From Elmis aenea (taxonomy: Eukaryota > Arthropoda > Insecta > Coleoptera > Elmidae), in NCBI GenBank assembly GCA_947652605.1, contig OX393576.1:14720575-14784574 (forward strand): a stretch of DNA of 64,000 nt. Direction: 5' to 3'. Below the pieces are notes generated by a model. The model was given only the letters and a program-made list of their open reading frames with translations, was not told the origin of the DNA and made no database searches. Below are positions 23,777-36,035 of the stretch, piece by piece. Within the stretch, counting starts at the first letter, position 1, and the number at the start of each line of letters is the position of its first letter. Position numbers and translations under genes: made by a program.

Positions 23777-24571
23777 CAGGGTGATTGAAATTCGATGGCG
23801 ACCATGGGGATCTCGCTTATTACTGAAGATAGAGAGTAGGTTCAAATTTGGCAAAGTTGCTAAATTTTATGCTTATCAATAATATCAAAACGGATTTGAA
23901 ATATCTTCAACTGTTTTAGAAAAAAATTGAAATAACTGAAAAAGGGATTTTTCGTTTTTTGCTATAACTTTTTTATTTATAATTTTTTTAAATCTGTAAA
24001 AACTTTTACATGGCCACTTTTTATTTTACTTTTAAGGCGCCATCAATTTTTTGCTGTGCCGATTCTGTTTTGTTTTATAGGCACCAACTTTTTAATTTTC
24101 ATGTAATTAGCTAGAACTTCTTTTCTAATTTCAAAAATGTATTACATGATTATGTTATTTACATAAAAAATTTATTTATTTGAAAAAAAAATGGTTTTCA
24201 TTTATTCAACATATCTAACAACTAGATGAAAATCAAGTTGGTCACCCGTAAGAAATTAAAAAGTTGATACTTATAAAACAAAAGGGAATCGACATAGCAA
24301 AAAATTGATGGCACCATTAAAGGTAAAATAAAAAGTGGCCATTTAAAAGTTTTTACAGATTTAAAAAAAATTATAAACAAAAAAGTTATAGCAAAAAACG
24401 AAGTCACTTTTTTAGTTTTTTTCAATTTTTTCAATAACGGTTGAAGATATTTCAAATCTGTTTTGATCACTGATGAGCAAAAATTTAGCAACTTTGCTAA
24501 ATTTGAACCTACCCTCTATCTTCAGTAATAAGCGAGATCCCCATGGTCGCTCTCGAATTTTAATCACCCTG
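23777..24571. mobile_element. 795-bp hairpin element with CAGGGTG ends, TA-flanked
   Basis: The ends read CAGGGTGATT with TA on both sides. The arms are near-perfect inverted copies. ATCTCGCTTATTACTGAAG starts at base 34 from each end. The body is unrelated to that of the 2371-3227 hairpin except for the terminal and subterminal motifs and AAATTTGGCAAAGTTGC. Confidence 0.9.
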
Positions 24572-24618
24572 TACATAAAATTACAATGAATCAAAAATAC
24601 AAAAATTAAATGTAGAAT

Positions 24619-24634
24619 AATAATAATAATAATG
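24619..24634. repeat. (AAT)n microsatellite, LINE tail
   Basis: Five consecutive AAT units. On the minus strand this is (ATT)n just after the LINE 3' region, a common LINE tail. Confidence 0.6.
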
Positions 24635-24705
24635 TAATTTATTTTAGCGATTTGCTAATTATGTTTACATTTTATTACATGTACATAAATATAAATATAT
24701 AAAAT

Positions 24706-25290
24706 TTAAAACTTTTCCTTAATATGACTACTGAGCTTACGTCTAAACCTAACAATATTAGTTTCGTTTTTAAGTTCACTTGATAAATCATTGTAAAATT
24801 TCAGTCCTTTATAAAAAAGAGAATTTTGAGTATAATTTCGTGTCCTGAATGGCAATTTAAAGTCTTTACAGTTTCTAGTCGGATAGTTATGAACATCAGA
24901 GTTTTGGGTTATATATTTTAACAAAGAATTTGGAAGCAGGTTATTTATAATCTTAAAAATGAAAATAATCGTATTAAAAATTATCCGTTGTTTAATACTA
25001 AGCCACTGTAATATATCCAGCATCAGAGTAATTTTGGTGTATCTGGAACAGTGTAAAATAATTCTCATAGCCCTATTTTGCAATTTTTGAAGCCTGTCTA
25101 AATCATAAGTGTTTGCCAGAAATAAAATACTAGAGCAGTATTCGAAATGGGGTGCTATGATACTTTTGTATATTAAAATTTTAGTAAGGACTGGAAGTTT
25201 ACTGCTTAATCTACCAAGAAAACCAATTTTTTTAGAAACCTTCTTAACTATATAATTAGTATTACTTTTAAAATCAAGCTTATCGTCGAA
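24706..25290 (-). pseudogene. 3' end of a non-LTR retrotransposon reverse transcriptase
   Basis: One frame is open for 194 codons, from FDDKLDFKSNTNYIVKKVSK through LVHxx-type core 'KSIIAPHFEYCSSILFLANT' and 'LQNRAMRIILHCSRYT' to a stop at 24706-24708. The pattern 'YxSIIxPHFEYCssI...LQklQNrAmRiIL' is the standard C-terminal region of jockey/CR1-type LINE reverse transcriptases. The catalytic YxDD part is absent, so this is a 5'-truncated copy joined at about 25290 to unrelated DNA. The frame being open suggests a fairly recent insertion. Confidence 0.85.
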
Positions 25291-25329
25291 TAGAAAACAA
25301 AAGTTACGACGAAATTGTAAAATTTAACT

Positions 25330-25790
25330 TTTCTTGACTAACGACGCAAACTCATCCAAAACACCCTTCATGCCAATTTTTTCACATAAATAACTTTTAA
25401 TAGCTACCATTGATAGCATAACTAATCTTTCTTAAGAAATACTAGATCGTAGATATAATTTAATTTAATTTAAATCTTGAAAATGATCTTTCGCCTCTTG
25501 CTACTGACACTGGAAGTGTCAATAATATCCGTAACGAAATTGCCAAATTCGGAAATATACTAAATAATAAATCGTTTGAGTATGTATATTGCAACCTTTT
25601 TATTGGATCGCAATGTTTTAGCTCCTTTATTGTATCTTTAAATATTCTCGGTTCGTTGTGTAATTTTGGAGCATTTAAATCCAAATCCAATGTTGGAAGA
25701 AAAAATGAATTTTATTATTTCTGTTCCAGATTAACCGGCGTTTCGTCGTAGCTTTCGTAATCAAATATACGTTATTTACGCCCATGCAAT
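25330..25790 (-). pseudogene. hAT transposase C-terminal fragment (ZMYM1-like)
   Basis: The open part 25460-25690 encodes LRILLTLPVSVARGERSFSR, the hAT dimerisation motif. Downstream, with two stops, come LRSSIS, ERLVMLSMVAIKSYLCEKIG and VLDEFASLVKK. Upstream reads YESYDETPVNLEQK. The order matches the end of ZMYM1-like hAT transposases. Stops and truncation make it inactive. Confidence 0.75.
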
Positions 25791-26269
25791 GTGTTTATTT
25801 TTACTGGAGACACATTTCTAAATCATGTTCTAATGTTGTTGCTGTTTCAAGTACAAAAGTAATATGTACATCTGGGCGGAATCTTGAAAAAAATCTTTTT
25901 AAATTTTGTAAAGTCTTTGCTGATCTAATGCTTCTCTAATTTATCGCCAATTTGAGTGTATCGAATGAAAGAGTATACTAATATGTATGCTATCGATAAC
26001 AACAAAAACTTAAAAAATATTTATGCCAATCTGTATTTAAAAAACCGCAGGAACTTTTTTGTTAACCTGATATATCCAGCATAGTAAAATATCTAAATGA
26101 TCTTATTAAAGTAGGTTAAGTTGACGGAACAAAATATGTATGGGAATGGTTTTAATTAGCTGTATAAACCTTCGATATTTATTATATCCAATTTCATATT
26201 AATGACGATATTCATCTAATCAATACCGACCTGACCACACTCGCTTATACCCGGTGTTACCTATTACCT

Positions 26270-26372
26270 ATGTGTAGACGTCTAAGGAAAACTTTTATAT
26301 GAAAGACCCGCCTTAATTTTCGATAAGAAATCACCTCCCGGATTGTTTCGCAATATTTAAGAAACACCCTGT
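26270..26372. repeat. Solo right end of the 11774-12720 hairpin family
   Basis: Reads gacgtctaaggaaaa, aagacccgccttaatttt, atcacctcccgga and ttaagaaacaccctg, corresponding to 12625-12720. Confidence 0.8.
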
Positions 26373-27228
26373 TTAATCTGAAAAAAAAATATCGTTTTGA
26401 AACGTCACTAATAATAACAATGAAGCTATGCAAACCCAGCATGATAAATATCCATAAAGCAAATTGAAATGATATTCTCACATTATGAAAAAAACTGCGC
26501 TGATGCAATCCTTATGTTCAAGAAATGGATAATCCTGTTTTTCTCTGTATTATAATACAAACATTAATTTACATTATTCGGATGTGCAGAGGCTATGACA
26601 TCCGCGTTGAAGCTCCAAGGCAACAATAAGACTTATCGCAACAAAATTTAACATTTTTCGCTTGAAATTTCATTTTCTAATTTAAATGTAATAATACAAG
26701 TATATTTGGGTTTACTAAAGCCATTTATATTACATAATACTAACAAAATAAAATAGACAAACGTTTTATTTCTCTTCTGTTTTTCTTTTCTACATGAATT
26801 TTACGTTACTCTTACGATTGTTTTAAATTTATTTTTATACAAATATTTTTGCAACAAGTTTAACTTTAAACTATATTGATTAATTGAAAATTTTTAAACT
26901 AGTTTGTTCTTGTTTGTCTTAATATCTATGTTTTCTTGTATTTCGTTTTAAACTTACGTAAAAATGAACTTATTGCGTTGCAAGGTTGGATTGGAGTTGA
27001 TTTTACTGTGATATAATTTAATATCATGCATTTTGTTTGTTGCCCCTATTGTTACGGATTTTGTTTAAAAATATTTATTTTTATTTGTTGACACTTTGCA
27101 TTAGTTAGAAAATGTATAAAGAACATCTAATGCAGTCAACCTTTTTAATGTCGCGGCACAATTTTAACAACCCTAAAATTTCGCGGCGCACTATACTATA
27201 ACATTCTTAAATTCTTATCGAACATTAA

Positions 27229-27560
27229 GGGTGGTCTTTTATATAAATTTTTTCCTTAGACGTCTCCTTTCGGAGTTACACCCCGTGAAGGGGAGCGGTA
27301 AAATTAGGTTTTTATTTTATGTCTCAAATTTGGATAAATGTGGGAGAATCATATTTAGTAGATTTGTTACTTATTAAAAGGTATCCCATAGTAATATTTT
27401 AAATCGTCTCCCACCTTCACAGGGGGCTGAAAAGTGCGACCCCTGTTGTTTTTTTTTATCAGAACTTTTTGGAGGCTTGATATTTCCTTTGAAAGCTTGA
27501 TTTATCTAGAAACTTTTTTTATTCTTTAACTATTCCTGCAAAACCTACAGCGGGCCTACA
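27229..27560. repeat. Solo arm of the 11774-12720 hairpin family
   Basis: Matches 11835-12170 in order (ttccttagacgtctcctttc, ggagttacacccc, ggggagcggtaa, ctgaaaagtgcgacc). Just upstream, 27150-27195 carries a 'tttcgcggc(a/g)ca' hAT scrap like that at 49025. Confidence 0.8.
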
Positions 27561-28401
27561 CTCTGCACACCCTTATATCCGGCCCTGTGTCTTAGTTTAC
27601 TTAAGCCTTCTTTGAAGTTTTTAATAGACTTACGGTTTTTTTTGTGTTTTTATCTAAACTTATAAGCAGTTTTGCAACAACCCATATCAATTAGAGAAAC
27701 AATTTTTTCGATAAACCAACTATAATTACTAATTAAAATTTTTGTCTGCATCGATTATAACCAGCTTAAAAAATATTGACATTTTCATCACAATCTGCAT
27801 AAAATTATATAAAAATTACTTTTTAATAGTTGTTTTGCTATTATGGTAGGCGAGATATTTATGTTTGGTATTATAGTCTTTATGTAATTTATTTTCTCAG
27901 TTTATAAAAAAAAAATGGTAACGAGGGTTAATTTTTAATACAATTTTTTTTTCAATTTTGCTAATTAACCCGAGTCTAACAATAACGCGGTTGGTTCGTC
28001 ACCCAGTTAATATAAATAACTTTGTAGCCTTGATGAAAAAGATGTTAAAAATCATATCAAATTGAAATTGGTCAATTTACATAAATAATTCATTTCAGAA
28101 AGTAAGGGACATACATATTTGTGTGCATCAGCTCACTGGGCGACCTTATATGAAAAGTTGTAACATTAATTAATCTAGAATATTCAGTAACGGAGTAAGT
28201 TAAATGATGTTAACTAATGTTTTGCATACGTCGCGCTGCTGACGACACAACGTAGCCAATATTATCCTTGTAACAAACTTCAAACGCTAATAATTACGGG
28301 GAAAACTTTTTTATTAGTAGATACTCGCCTAGCAGTCAATAATTTCTCGAACGTTCTAAATTAAAGGTTTTCCACATAATTATTTGTAACAATAGTAATA
28401 C

Positions 28402-28800
28402 CGGGTGATTGAGTTTGACTGTCGCACCCCTATAACTTTTTAATTATTGAAAATAACCGCAACAAACCTTATATTTTTGGAAACGGCGACAAATTCTCTA
28501 TTAAGTGATGTGCATTTGTTATCCCTACGATGACATGTCAAATCCGCGATAGGCAACTGTTTTTTTTTTAAATACATACTATACATTTTTTCGTTGATTC
28601 GAATGGAGAATTTAATTCTGAATCCGACCATGTATTAAAAAGGTAGGTATGCATACATAAGAAAATTTTCGAGGAAAATCAGTTCAAAGTTTATTCAAAT
28701 TATAGCAAACAGTCTATTTAACCTAACAAAAAACGATCAAATCTTAAAAATTTTACTATAACTATTAATGGAAATGTATTAAAAATTAATTATCAAAGGT
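28402..28800. repeat. Solo arm of the 35342-36035 hairpin family
   Basis: Starts CCGGGTGATTGAGTTTGACT and follows the right arm of the 35342-36035 hairpin in inverse order through 'ccgcgataggcaactg' and 'ctgaatccgaccatgtatta'. It is a one-armed copy. Confidence 0.8.
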
Positions 28801-28989
28801 GTAATATATCGATATTTACCTATATAAGTAAAATAAAATTAAATATCGCTATTTTATTAAGAACAAAAACCATACCAAAAATGTCCTTAACGTTTTTCTA
28901 TATTTAACATTTTTTAAATTTGCCAAAAATCGGTTTTTGACTATATTCCGAAAATTCAAAAGATCAAAAATCTGTTTACGGCAAAGAAT

Positions 28990-29087
28990 TCCTTTTGAAA
29001 AACGAAATCGAGACTACGTACTTAGTTTATTCTATTTCTGATTATAAGCGAGGTACCCCGTATAGGCATCAAAAATAGGCCACCCTG
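28990..29087 (-). repeat. Solo CAGGGTG terminus
   Basis: Read from 29087 on the minus strand: CAGGGTGGCC, then ACCTCGCTTATAATCAGAAA starting at base 34. TA lies outside (29088-29089). Confidence 0.65.
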
Positions 29088-29869
29088 TACAACGTTGAAA
29101 TTATAAAAATAATATTTAGCTGAGAGCTTGATAATGACTACTATCGAAAAAATGACTACATATTATTTACACTGTGGATTAAACGTGATAAAATAAAAAA
29201 AATGTATGCAAAATAGTAGGTATGAACTACATGTAGGTATATAAGAATACGTAATAGAATATCTATACATCAAGACGTGCTGAATATTATCTATTTTACA
29301 TTCAAAAGATAAGGTATGGAGACGTGAAAACAAAAAGTAAATTATATTTCCTTATAGTGAAGGTAACAAGGTCCAAAGAATACATGTTTTCTGCTTGGCA
29401 TGTAAAGCTATTTTAAATTTTATCAAATATATTCTTTAAATGTTTAAAATACAAAATTTTATGTGCGAGGGGTTGCAGAATGATTCTCGACCTAGTATAG
29501 AAGAAGCAGGCTATGGTCGATTAGGGTTTACTTTCAAACATAGTCAGCTCAAAACTCACACCATTTTTCCAGATGAAAATTTCGATTGAATATGTTTTTG
29601 GCCATTTATTTATATTACATTTAAAATAAATCACATAGGTTCAAACATTTATCATATAACGGGAAAAACTTTAAATTTTGCATACTTACAAAACTCCATC
29701 TTACAAGAAAATAATGTTTCAAAAATTACAGTAGCGCTTTATTAGGATGAGGTAAAGAATTATGCAATCGATTCTTGTACATATATCTTTTTTATTCCAA
29801 TCCTACACATTTTTACTGTCAGAATTTTATTCATGCTTATAGATTTAGTTTTATATTGTTATTTTTCCT

Positions 29870-30065
29870 TTAAGTATTCCTGTCGTTAGCCAACTAGCTA
29901 ACTCTACTCCACTTAATCCCTCTGTTCCTGGCTATTTCATTTTCTTGTAGGTTTTCTTTGGTCTTTGTTTTCGACTATTTTCCAAGCTCGTTTTTTAAAG
30001 ACTTTTTTGGACAAACTGTGTTCTTCATTCGATGAACATGTCCTAAGCATGTTAAATGTGTCTTC
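29870..30065 (-). pseudogene. LINE C-terminal remnant interrupted by a MITE
   Basis: Minus-strand frames give LGHVHRMKNTVCPKKSLKNE and, in part, KTKTKENLQENEIARNRGIK, resembling the 'GHVxRM...' C-terminal region of LINE polyproteins. Stops and frame changes are present. The piggyBac-like MITE at 30070-30658 cuts it; similar DNA may resume after 30663. Confidence 0.45.
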
Positions 30066-30069
30066 TTAA

Positions 30070-30658
30070 CCCCTTGACTGGTCTCTACGAACTGGGTTCG
30101 GGCGTTCTTTTTGCGCTAATACCGAGGCTCTCCGATTTAAATTTGGGCATTTTTACCGCTTTTGCACCGTTGACCTTGTTCTACGAACTACGGTCGGGCG
30201 TTTTTATCGCGTTTGTGCCATGCTGTACGATTTGAGGTCTTGTACACGCGAAGCGGATAACTTCAGTTGATCGTGCGTTAGAGCCGATTTTATGGCACGC
30301 GTCAGTATCAAGGCGGCGTAGGCAGATTTTTTTTGACGTGCATTCTGTGTTGAAGCTATAAGTTGGAAAAAGACAAAAATTAGGTTGATCTTTGTCACCG
30401 ACGCCAAAAGTCTCCTTTTTTCTTGACCTAAAAATCTTATGCAGGTAGATTTAAGTAAGTTGGGTTCGCGCGGTTTTTGCCTGTGATTTTTGTAACAAAA
30501 AAATTATTTTTTTTTGAGGAGCTGATAAAGAACAGCCTAATTGTTGTATTTTTCAAGTCACAGCTTCATTACAGAAGGAACTTAAAAAAAGGTTAGCCTC
30601 TGCCGCCGCGACATTGTCGAATCCATAAACCCAGGAATTTAATGTAACGTTCAAGGGG
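30070..30658. mobile_element. piggyBac-like MITE, 589 bp, TTAA target
   Basis: CCCCTTGA at the left and TCAAGGGG at the right are inverted and flanked by TTAA on both sides (30066-30069 and 30659-30662). Starting with CCC and using TTAA is the piggyBac signature. The interior is GC-richer than its surroundings and contains 'ctacgaact(g/a)' twice and 'tcgggcgtt' twice. It has no transposase. Confidence 0.85.
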
Positions 30659-30879
30659 TTAAGGTTCTTTCTGTATATTTCATTTCTGATTTTGTTCTTT
30701 AAGTTATGTTAAAAAGTGTATTTGCGTACTTCCAGTCCGTTTTTTAATTTTATATTTGTAATGGCATATTATGCAAATACCGCTGAAAAATGACTAAATA
30801 CTCAATAATAAATCTCACCTTTGTTTCTTGGATTTTTTTTCTCAGAATAATTTTTCTATGGCTATAATAAATCTTGCGC

Positions 30880-31040
30880 CAAACTTTTTTTCATTTATTT
30901 CTCTGCCCATCTGTCCGTTACCTTATAGATAGATGTACCTCTAAGTATTTTTAGCTTTCCACTTGCTGTAGCTGTACCCCATCCAGACTTTATTTGTGTC
31001 CTGTGTCCAACCTCTAACGCGTCTATAATCATAAAAAGTT
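30880..31040 (-). pseudogene. LINE reverse-transcriptase scrap
   Basis: Minus-strand frame reads ALEVGHRTQIKSGWGTATAS then GKLKILRGTSIYKVTDRWAE. A related scrap lies at 46340-46600. The motif is like the region just after the polymerase core in several insect LINEs. No intact frame. Confidence 0.4.
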
Positions 31041-32439
31041 GTTTTGTTGTGATTAATTATTAATTATCTTTTATATTTTGTCAAGGATCATCTGAGTCAT
31101 TTATATTGCCATATCGTCCACAGAAACAAACGTGTTAAATATTATTCTTAAATTTTCCCAGTAGCAAAGCCTATTCTATTACGATTAGTCAATATTTCGA
31201 TTTTACATTAAAATTGTCATCGTTAAAGTTTCCATGTTTAATTTTTTTTGGGTTAGGTTAAAGTTAAAATTTTTATTATAGGATTAGGTGCATTGCAAAT
31301 TTTAAATTTAAAAAAAAGTTTAATTTTGGGTGTAAGTAGTAAAATTGTTGTAAATACTTATAAAAATATGCAAATACAGTTTTGATGTAATTTTTTTAAA
31401 CCTTACAAATTAAGCAGAAGCGTGGTCGTACATCTCATGAGAGTACCCAACTCACACAGAGAAGAATGTTAATAAGAGTAATATAGAATATATTTCACGC
31501 ACATGTGTTTTTTGTAAATCTACCAAAGGCAACGAAATATCGACTGAGAATGTTTTAAACAGCGAAGAGCTTAAACTTAAACATAAAATAGATTCTTCAT
31601 AACGCAGTTTAATTATGGCAAACGTAAACACGGCGCGTTTATGTGCAAAATAAAATTATGAGGGTTTTTCTGCAATATAACTTTAAAGTAAATGATGGAG
31701 TCTGTACGAAATACCCTATGACCTATGTCATTCAAAATATTTTTATAATAATGGTATTAACAAATTCAAAATGTTTTCGAATATTTCGTGAAATGTATTA
31801 CAAAAGAATGACTGGTTCTTCGCAAACCCTTCAGATATATATACAAGCTGATATTTATCTATTGCGTAACGTGGGCATTAGAGAATCGGTTAAAACTAGC
31901 AAAGCTGAGCAGTACTGCTAAAGAAATTAAATAACATTTAAAAACTTATTCAAAAATTTGTGGAGAATTTTCAAACAAATAAACAAGTTATGAACCAGTC
32001 TTGATTTTTAATTTTTCAAAGCCTTAATGATATTTTGTAGCATTTACATATTTATCTCACTTTATCAAAAAATACTTACATAAAATACAAACTTTTATAC
32101 AATCGAAATCGAAAAAAAATAACCTTGTTTATAAGACTACAACCACCAAGGGGTGCCATTTAAACAAAGGTAAATTTGATCTTAATATTAAAATAAAGTT
32201 GTATACAAATAAACAGCTACATTATCAGTCGCGATTCGATCCAAATAACCGATTACACACCTTAGAACATCTACTGAACAATGCTCTTGATTCATACTTG
32301 ATTATCTTAACTATCAACATTTAAGGAAGTTGAGGAGCGGTGCATAGACGCATATTTAATAAAATAAAAGAGATACTATATAAACGATAATAATATAAGA
32401 TAAGTAATTTGTTTACTGAAGCGTAGAATTTTTATGCAA
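31041..32439. other. AT-rich stretch; one LINE-like ORF
   Basis: The ORF 31643-31921 (+) begins MQNKIMRVFLQYN and ends near IRESVKTSKAEQYC, faintly like LINE C-terminal ends ('LQNKIxRil', 'IReS...F'). I do not rely on it. Nothing else is recognised. Confidence 0.3.
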
Positions 32440-32514
32440 ATCATTAGTAGGGTTCAGATTATACGTAACAAAAAAGTGAGCCATTGTTGGGATCTCGTAA
32501 ACAGTAAGAGCTTA

Positions 32515-33493
32515 CAGGGGTGGCCAACCCAAATGATCTTGCGGGCCACTATGGAAATGCATCATAACTTCGCGGGCCACATATAAAAATTATATATCCC
32601 CATATTAGATTTAGATACGCTAGAGAAATTTTTTTTGGAGTGAAAAATTGAAACATAATGAGTTATTATTATTGTGTTTAGGTACTATTAATTCTTACAT
32701 GTAAACATAGATAATATAATAATAATGATACTAAACGTACATTGTAAAGAAATATATAACACTAAAAATTAAATATAAAAAATATATAAATATAAATGAA
32801 ACATAAAAAAATGAAATGATAAAAAAATATTTATTTTACTAGTGCGATATTTGTTTCTCCGCTCTTTCACTTAGCTTTTGTAAATCGATCTCAATTTGGG
32901 TATTTGCACATCGTAATTGGTGTTGCAGGTTAGCGTCCGTTATGTTTGAGCGTGTTTTGTGTTTGGTCAATTTCATTTTCGAAAAAAACGATTCGCAGGT
33001 GTAAGTTGAACCAAAAACTTTTTGTGACGTAATTGTTATAAAAATCTATTTTTGTTTCAAAAATGTGTTTTAATTCAATATTGCACTGTAAGTCAACCAG
33101 TTCCATTTGGAGATATTCTGGGACCGACTCGATTTCAATGTGAAAGGGAGCTGAATATATTTCAAAAATTTTGTTGTATTTGTCTCTAAATTACTGAATC
33201 GGCTTTCAAAAGCAGCTGTAAGTTTTCTTATTTCTTTTGCATATTTGATGTAATTGTTACATTTTGATTTCTTAAATTCTTTCAACAATGGAAAGTGGTG
33301 AGCGTTATTACTTTTCAATTGCGATTCAAATAACAACAATTTCTTATTTTTTGAATATGTGGATGCACAAATAATGTATTTTTTTAATACATTGGTTTTC
33401 ACTACTTTGGCCATTATAAAATAAATATATTTTGTAAAAGTGTGATGAATCTCGCATGCCGCATGCGGCCCGCGGGCCGCTGGTTGGCCACCC
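32515..33493 (-). mobile_element. Nested hAT element with GGGTGGCCAACC ends
   Basis: The left end CAGGGGTGGCCAACC and the right GGTTGGCCACCC are inverted, with 'gcgggcc' motifs near both ends. It carries a broken transposase on the minus strand. The right terminus runs straight into a perfect palindrome at 33492-33532, and I see no clean 8-bp duplication. Confidence 0.75.
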
Positions 33494-33495
33494 AT
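32830..33495 (-). pseudogene. hAT transposase remnant (GTF2IRD2/EPM2AIP1-like)
   Basis: The ORF 33070-33495 includes FKKSKCNNYIKYAKEIRKLT then AAFESRFSNLETN, the 'YI..L..eFesRF.d' region of this hAT group. Further on (about 32860-32990, frame-shifted) MKLTKHKTRSNITDANLQHQ and LRCANTQIEIDLQKLSERAE match the usual C-terminus. The N-terminal DDE part is missing and there are stops between the pieces. Confidence 0.75.
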
Positions 33496-33532
33496 TAAGA
33501 AACTGTGTAGCTGCTACACAGTTTCTTAATGG
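33492..33532. repeat. Perfect 19-bp palindrome with 3-base loop
   Basis: CCATTAAGAAACTGTGTAG, then ctg, then the exact reverse complement. It starts within the last bases of the nested hAT element. Confidence 0.95.
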
Positions 33533-34039
33533 CGCTTGTAGAAATTGCAAATCATCTTTAAATTATATTTTCTAGAAATACTTATGGCGCTAATCAACTG
33601 AAATGATACCATAATTCCTTTTTATACCTACCATTAACAATAAAACATACGATTGACCATTCTCAGGTTCGAAATCTTTCAATTTTATGGCCGAAAAACA
33701 TGAAATATGCAAAATATGCGTTTCTGAAATATATGCAAAAAAAATACTGAAAAGGCAAGATATGTGCAAAAAATGCATAAAATTTGCATATAATCCGAAC
33801 CCTTATCATTAGTAATGTATTTCTCGTTTATCTCCGGAATTACTCAACGGATTTTCTAAACTTAAACTTAAAACCTGTAAGCCTAATAAAAAATATAGAT
33901 AATTTAAAATTATGTATCAAACATTACTTGTTGTAAAGAAATTTAAATTATAAAAGTATCGAATATAAAAATGGTGATACTTGTCCTGGCCAAAGTTTAA
34001 TTTAAAAAGTAAGTAAATAAAAACGTTACACAGTTTTTT

Positions 34040-34153
34040 CATATTGTTAATCAGCATTAAATTTAGCAACTCTGCCAAAGTTACATCTCGCGGTCTATCT
34101 CTGAATATAAACGAGATTCTAGTGGTCACCCTCGAACTTATATCATCACACTG
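34040..34153 (-). repeat. Solo CAGTGTG terminus with ATCTCG motif
   Basis: Read from 34153 on the minus strand: CAGTGTGATG, and ATCTCGTTTATATTCAGAGA starting at base 36, then TTTGGCAGAGTTGC as in the 23777 hairpin. Confidence 0.6.
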
Positions 34154-34159
34154 TACAGG

Positions 34160-35340
34160 CAAAGCATACGCACACTTATTTTAATCAGTTTATGTTTTTT
34201 CATAAGAAACATCAGTGACGCAAGGTTACCAATACAAGATGACACGTGGGTGGTTATAGTGCCGGTGATTTTGATAAATTACTTTTAGATCGCAGTAGAC
34301 GTGAAACCAAATACTTTTTGCTTCTTACGGTTTTTATAATGCACGTGCTCCCCTGTTTATTTCAAGTTGAAATTGATTTAGAAGAATTCTGTAGTCTTCG
34401 AATTAAATACGTTTTCTTAAATATTACATCAGTAATTATATTTAATGACCAAATATTTTAATTATTTAATTGATTAATTTCTAATTCAAGTATTTGTAAG
34501 TTTAATTAAAAATCGCCCATCTAATTTCTACGAAGAATCGTTTCTTAAAGAAAGTCAATATCAGTTTCGATACTCTCGTATCTTCATTATTGTATTTTTA
34601 ATATAATCTACTGATAAAGACAAAGGAGTCTCTAAAGTTAGTTTAAAAGCCTTCTTCGTAGAAATAAGATGAGTGATTTTGAATTAAACCTACATAAATT
34701 TATAGCTTAGGATATTTCTTCGCAAGAAACTTTCTCCTTAAGTGCTAATGAGAAAATTATGCAACAAAATATGGCAAAACCACATAATGCAAAAGTTTCT
34801 CAAAAAATTATTCAAGTTGATAACTCTTACCGCATCTACAACACACCTTAAAGGATGCTCCAACTGATTATTACCTACTCAGATGATTGGAACTTTACCT
34901 TCGGGAAAAATATTAAGGATCAGAAAGTAATAAATTAAGCCAATGAAGAAGTCTTCATGTCAAAAACGACTGTTTGATTACCAAAACACATTTTATCGAG
35001 AAGGAAACTTCCTCAACTGTTTAAAAATATATACATTTTGTATGTCTATTACAAGATGGTTAATTTTGTGAAAAATTGAGACAATGTATCTAAGGAAGTG
35101 TTTTAGATGTTTTTAAATTACTTGTAGTTTTTAAAATTTTTCTACAAATGTTATATTAAATGTCTATAAAATTTGGTCAAACCACTTTAGCGGTGTGACT
35201 TCAAAATTGAATGATTTTTTAAATTTATGCTTAAGTTTTGATCTCTGACTTAATTTTCATGAAAATAACCATATCTTTATTATATTTGCAACACACGTAT
35301 AAAAAAACATCATGCGACCCCTATAGAAAATTATATATAT
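34160..35340. other. AT-rich stretch with an inverted pair
   Basis: 'aaatcgcccatctaatttct' at 34510-34529 and 'agaaataagatgagtgattt' at 34661-34680 are inverted, suggesting a small MITE of about 170 bases. Nothing else is recognised. Confidence 0.4.
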
Positions 35341-35341
35341 A

Positions 35342-36035
35342 CCGGGTGATTCAGTTTGACTGTCGCACCCCTATAACTTTTTAATTATTGAAAATAACCC
35401 CAACAAACCTTATATTTTTGGAAACGGCGACAAATTCTCTATTAAATGATGTGCATTTGTTATCTCTACGATGACGTCTATATCAAATCCGCGATAGGCA
35501 ACTGTTTTTTCTTAAATTATATAGTATACATTTTGTTGTCGACATAAAAAATTAGACTTTAATTTCAATCAAGCCGTTACAAATAGAGGACGCGAAGGGC
35601 GGTCAATTTCTTATGTCGACGTTTATTATTTGTTTTTATTTTTATTAAAAATTAACTTTTAATACATTTGCATTGATAGTTATAGTAACATTTTTAAGAT
35701 TTGATCGTTTTTTGTTATGTTAAATAGACAGTTTGCTATGATTTAAATAAACTTTAAACTGATTTTTCTCGAAAATTTTCTTATGTATGCATACTTCTTT
35801 AATACATGGTCGGATTCAGAATTAAATTCTCTATCCGAATAAACAAAAACTGTATACTATGTAATTTAAGAAAAAACAGTTGCCTATCGCGGATTTGATA
35901 TACGTCATCGTAGAGATAACAAATGCACATCACTTAATAGAGAATTTTTCACCGTTTCCAAATATAAGGTTTGTTAGGGTTATTTTCAATAATTAAAAAG
36001 TTATAGGGGTGCGACAGTCAAACTGAATCACCCGG
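35342..36035. mobile_element. 694-bp hairpin element with CCGGGTGATTCAG ends
   Basis: The arms CCGGGTGATTCAGTTTGACT and its complement at the right end are near perfect, continuing through 'gtcgcacccctataac' and 'ccgcgataggcaactg'. TA flanks both ends. No coding capacity. Confidence 0.9.

Larger units (their letters stand above)
32448..33804. mobile_element. hAT element, 1,357 bp, with perfect 8-bp duplication
   Basis: The ends TAGGGTTCAGATTATACG (left) and AAGGGTTCGGATTATATG read from the right are inverted. The flanks atcattag (32440-32447) and atcattag (33805-33812) are identical. 'atgcaaaatatgc'-type repeats lie near the right end. A second hAT element occupies its interior. Confidence 0.85.

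Noticed and set aside
31643..31921. A confident LINE or host gene at this ORF
   Set aside because: The resemblance to LINE C-termini is faint, and no neighbouring frame extends it.
33070..33495. A host gene for a 141-residue protein
   Set aside because: It lies inside hAT ends, matches hAT transposase order, and its first residues translate the element's terminal repeat.
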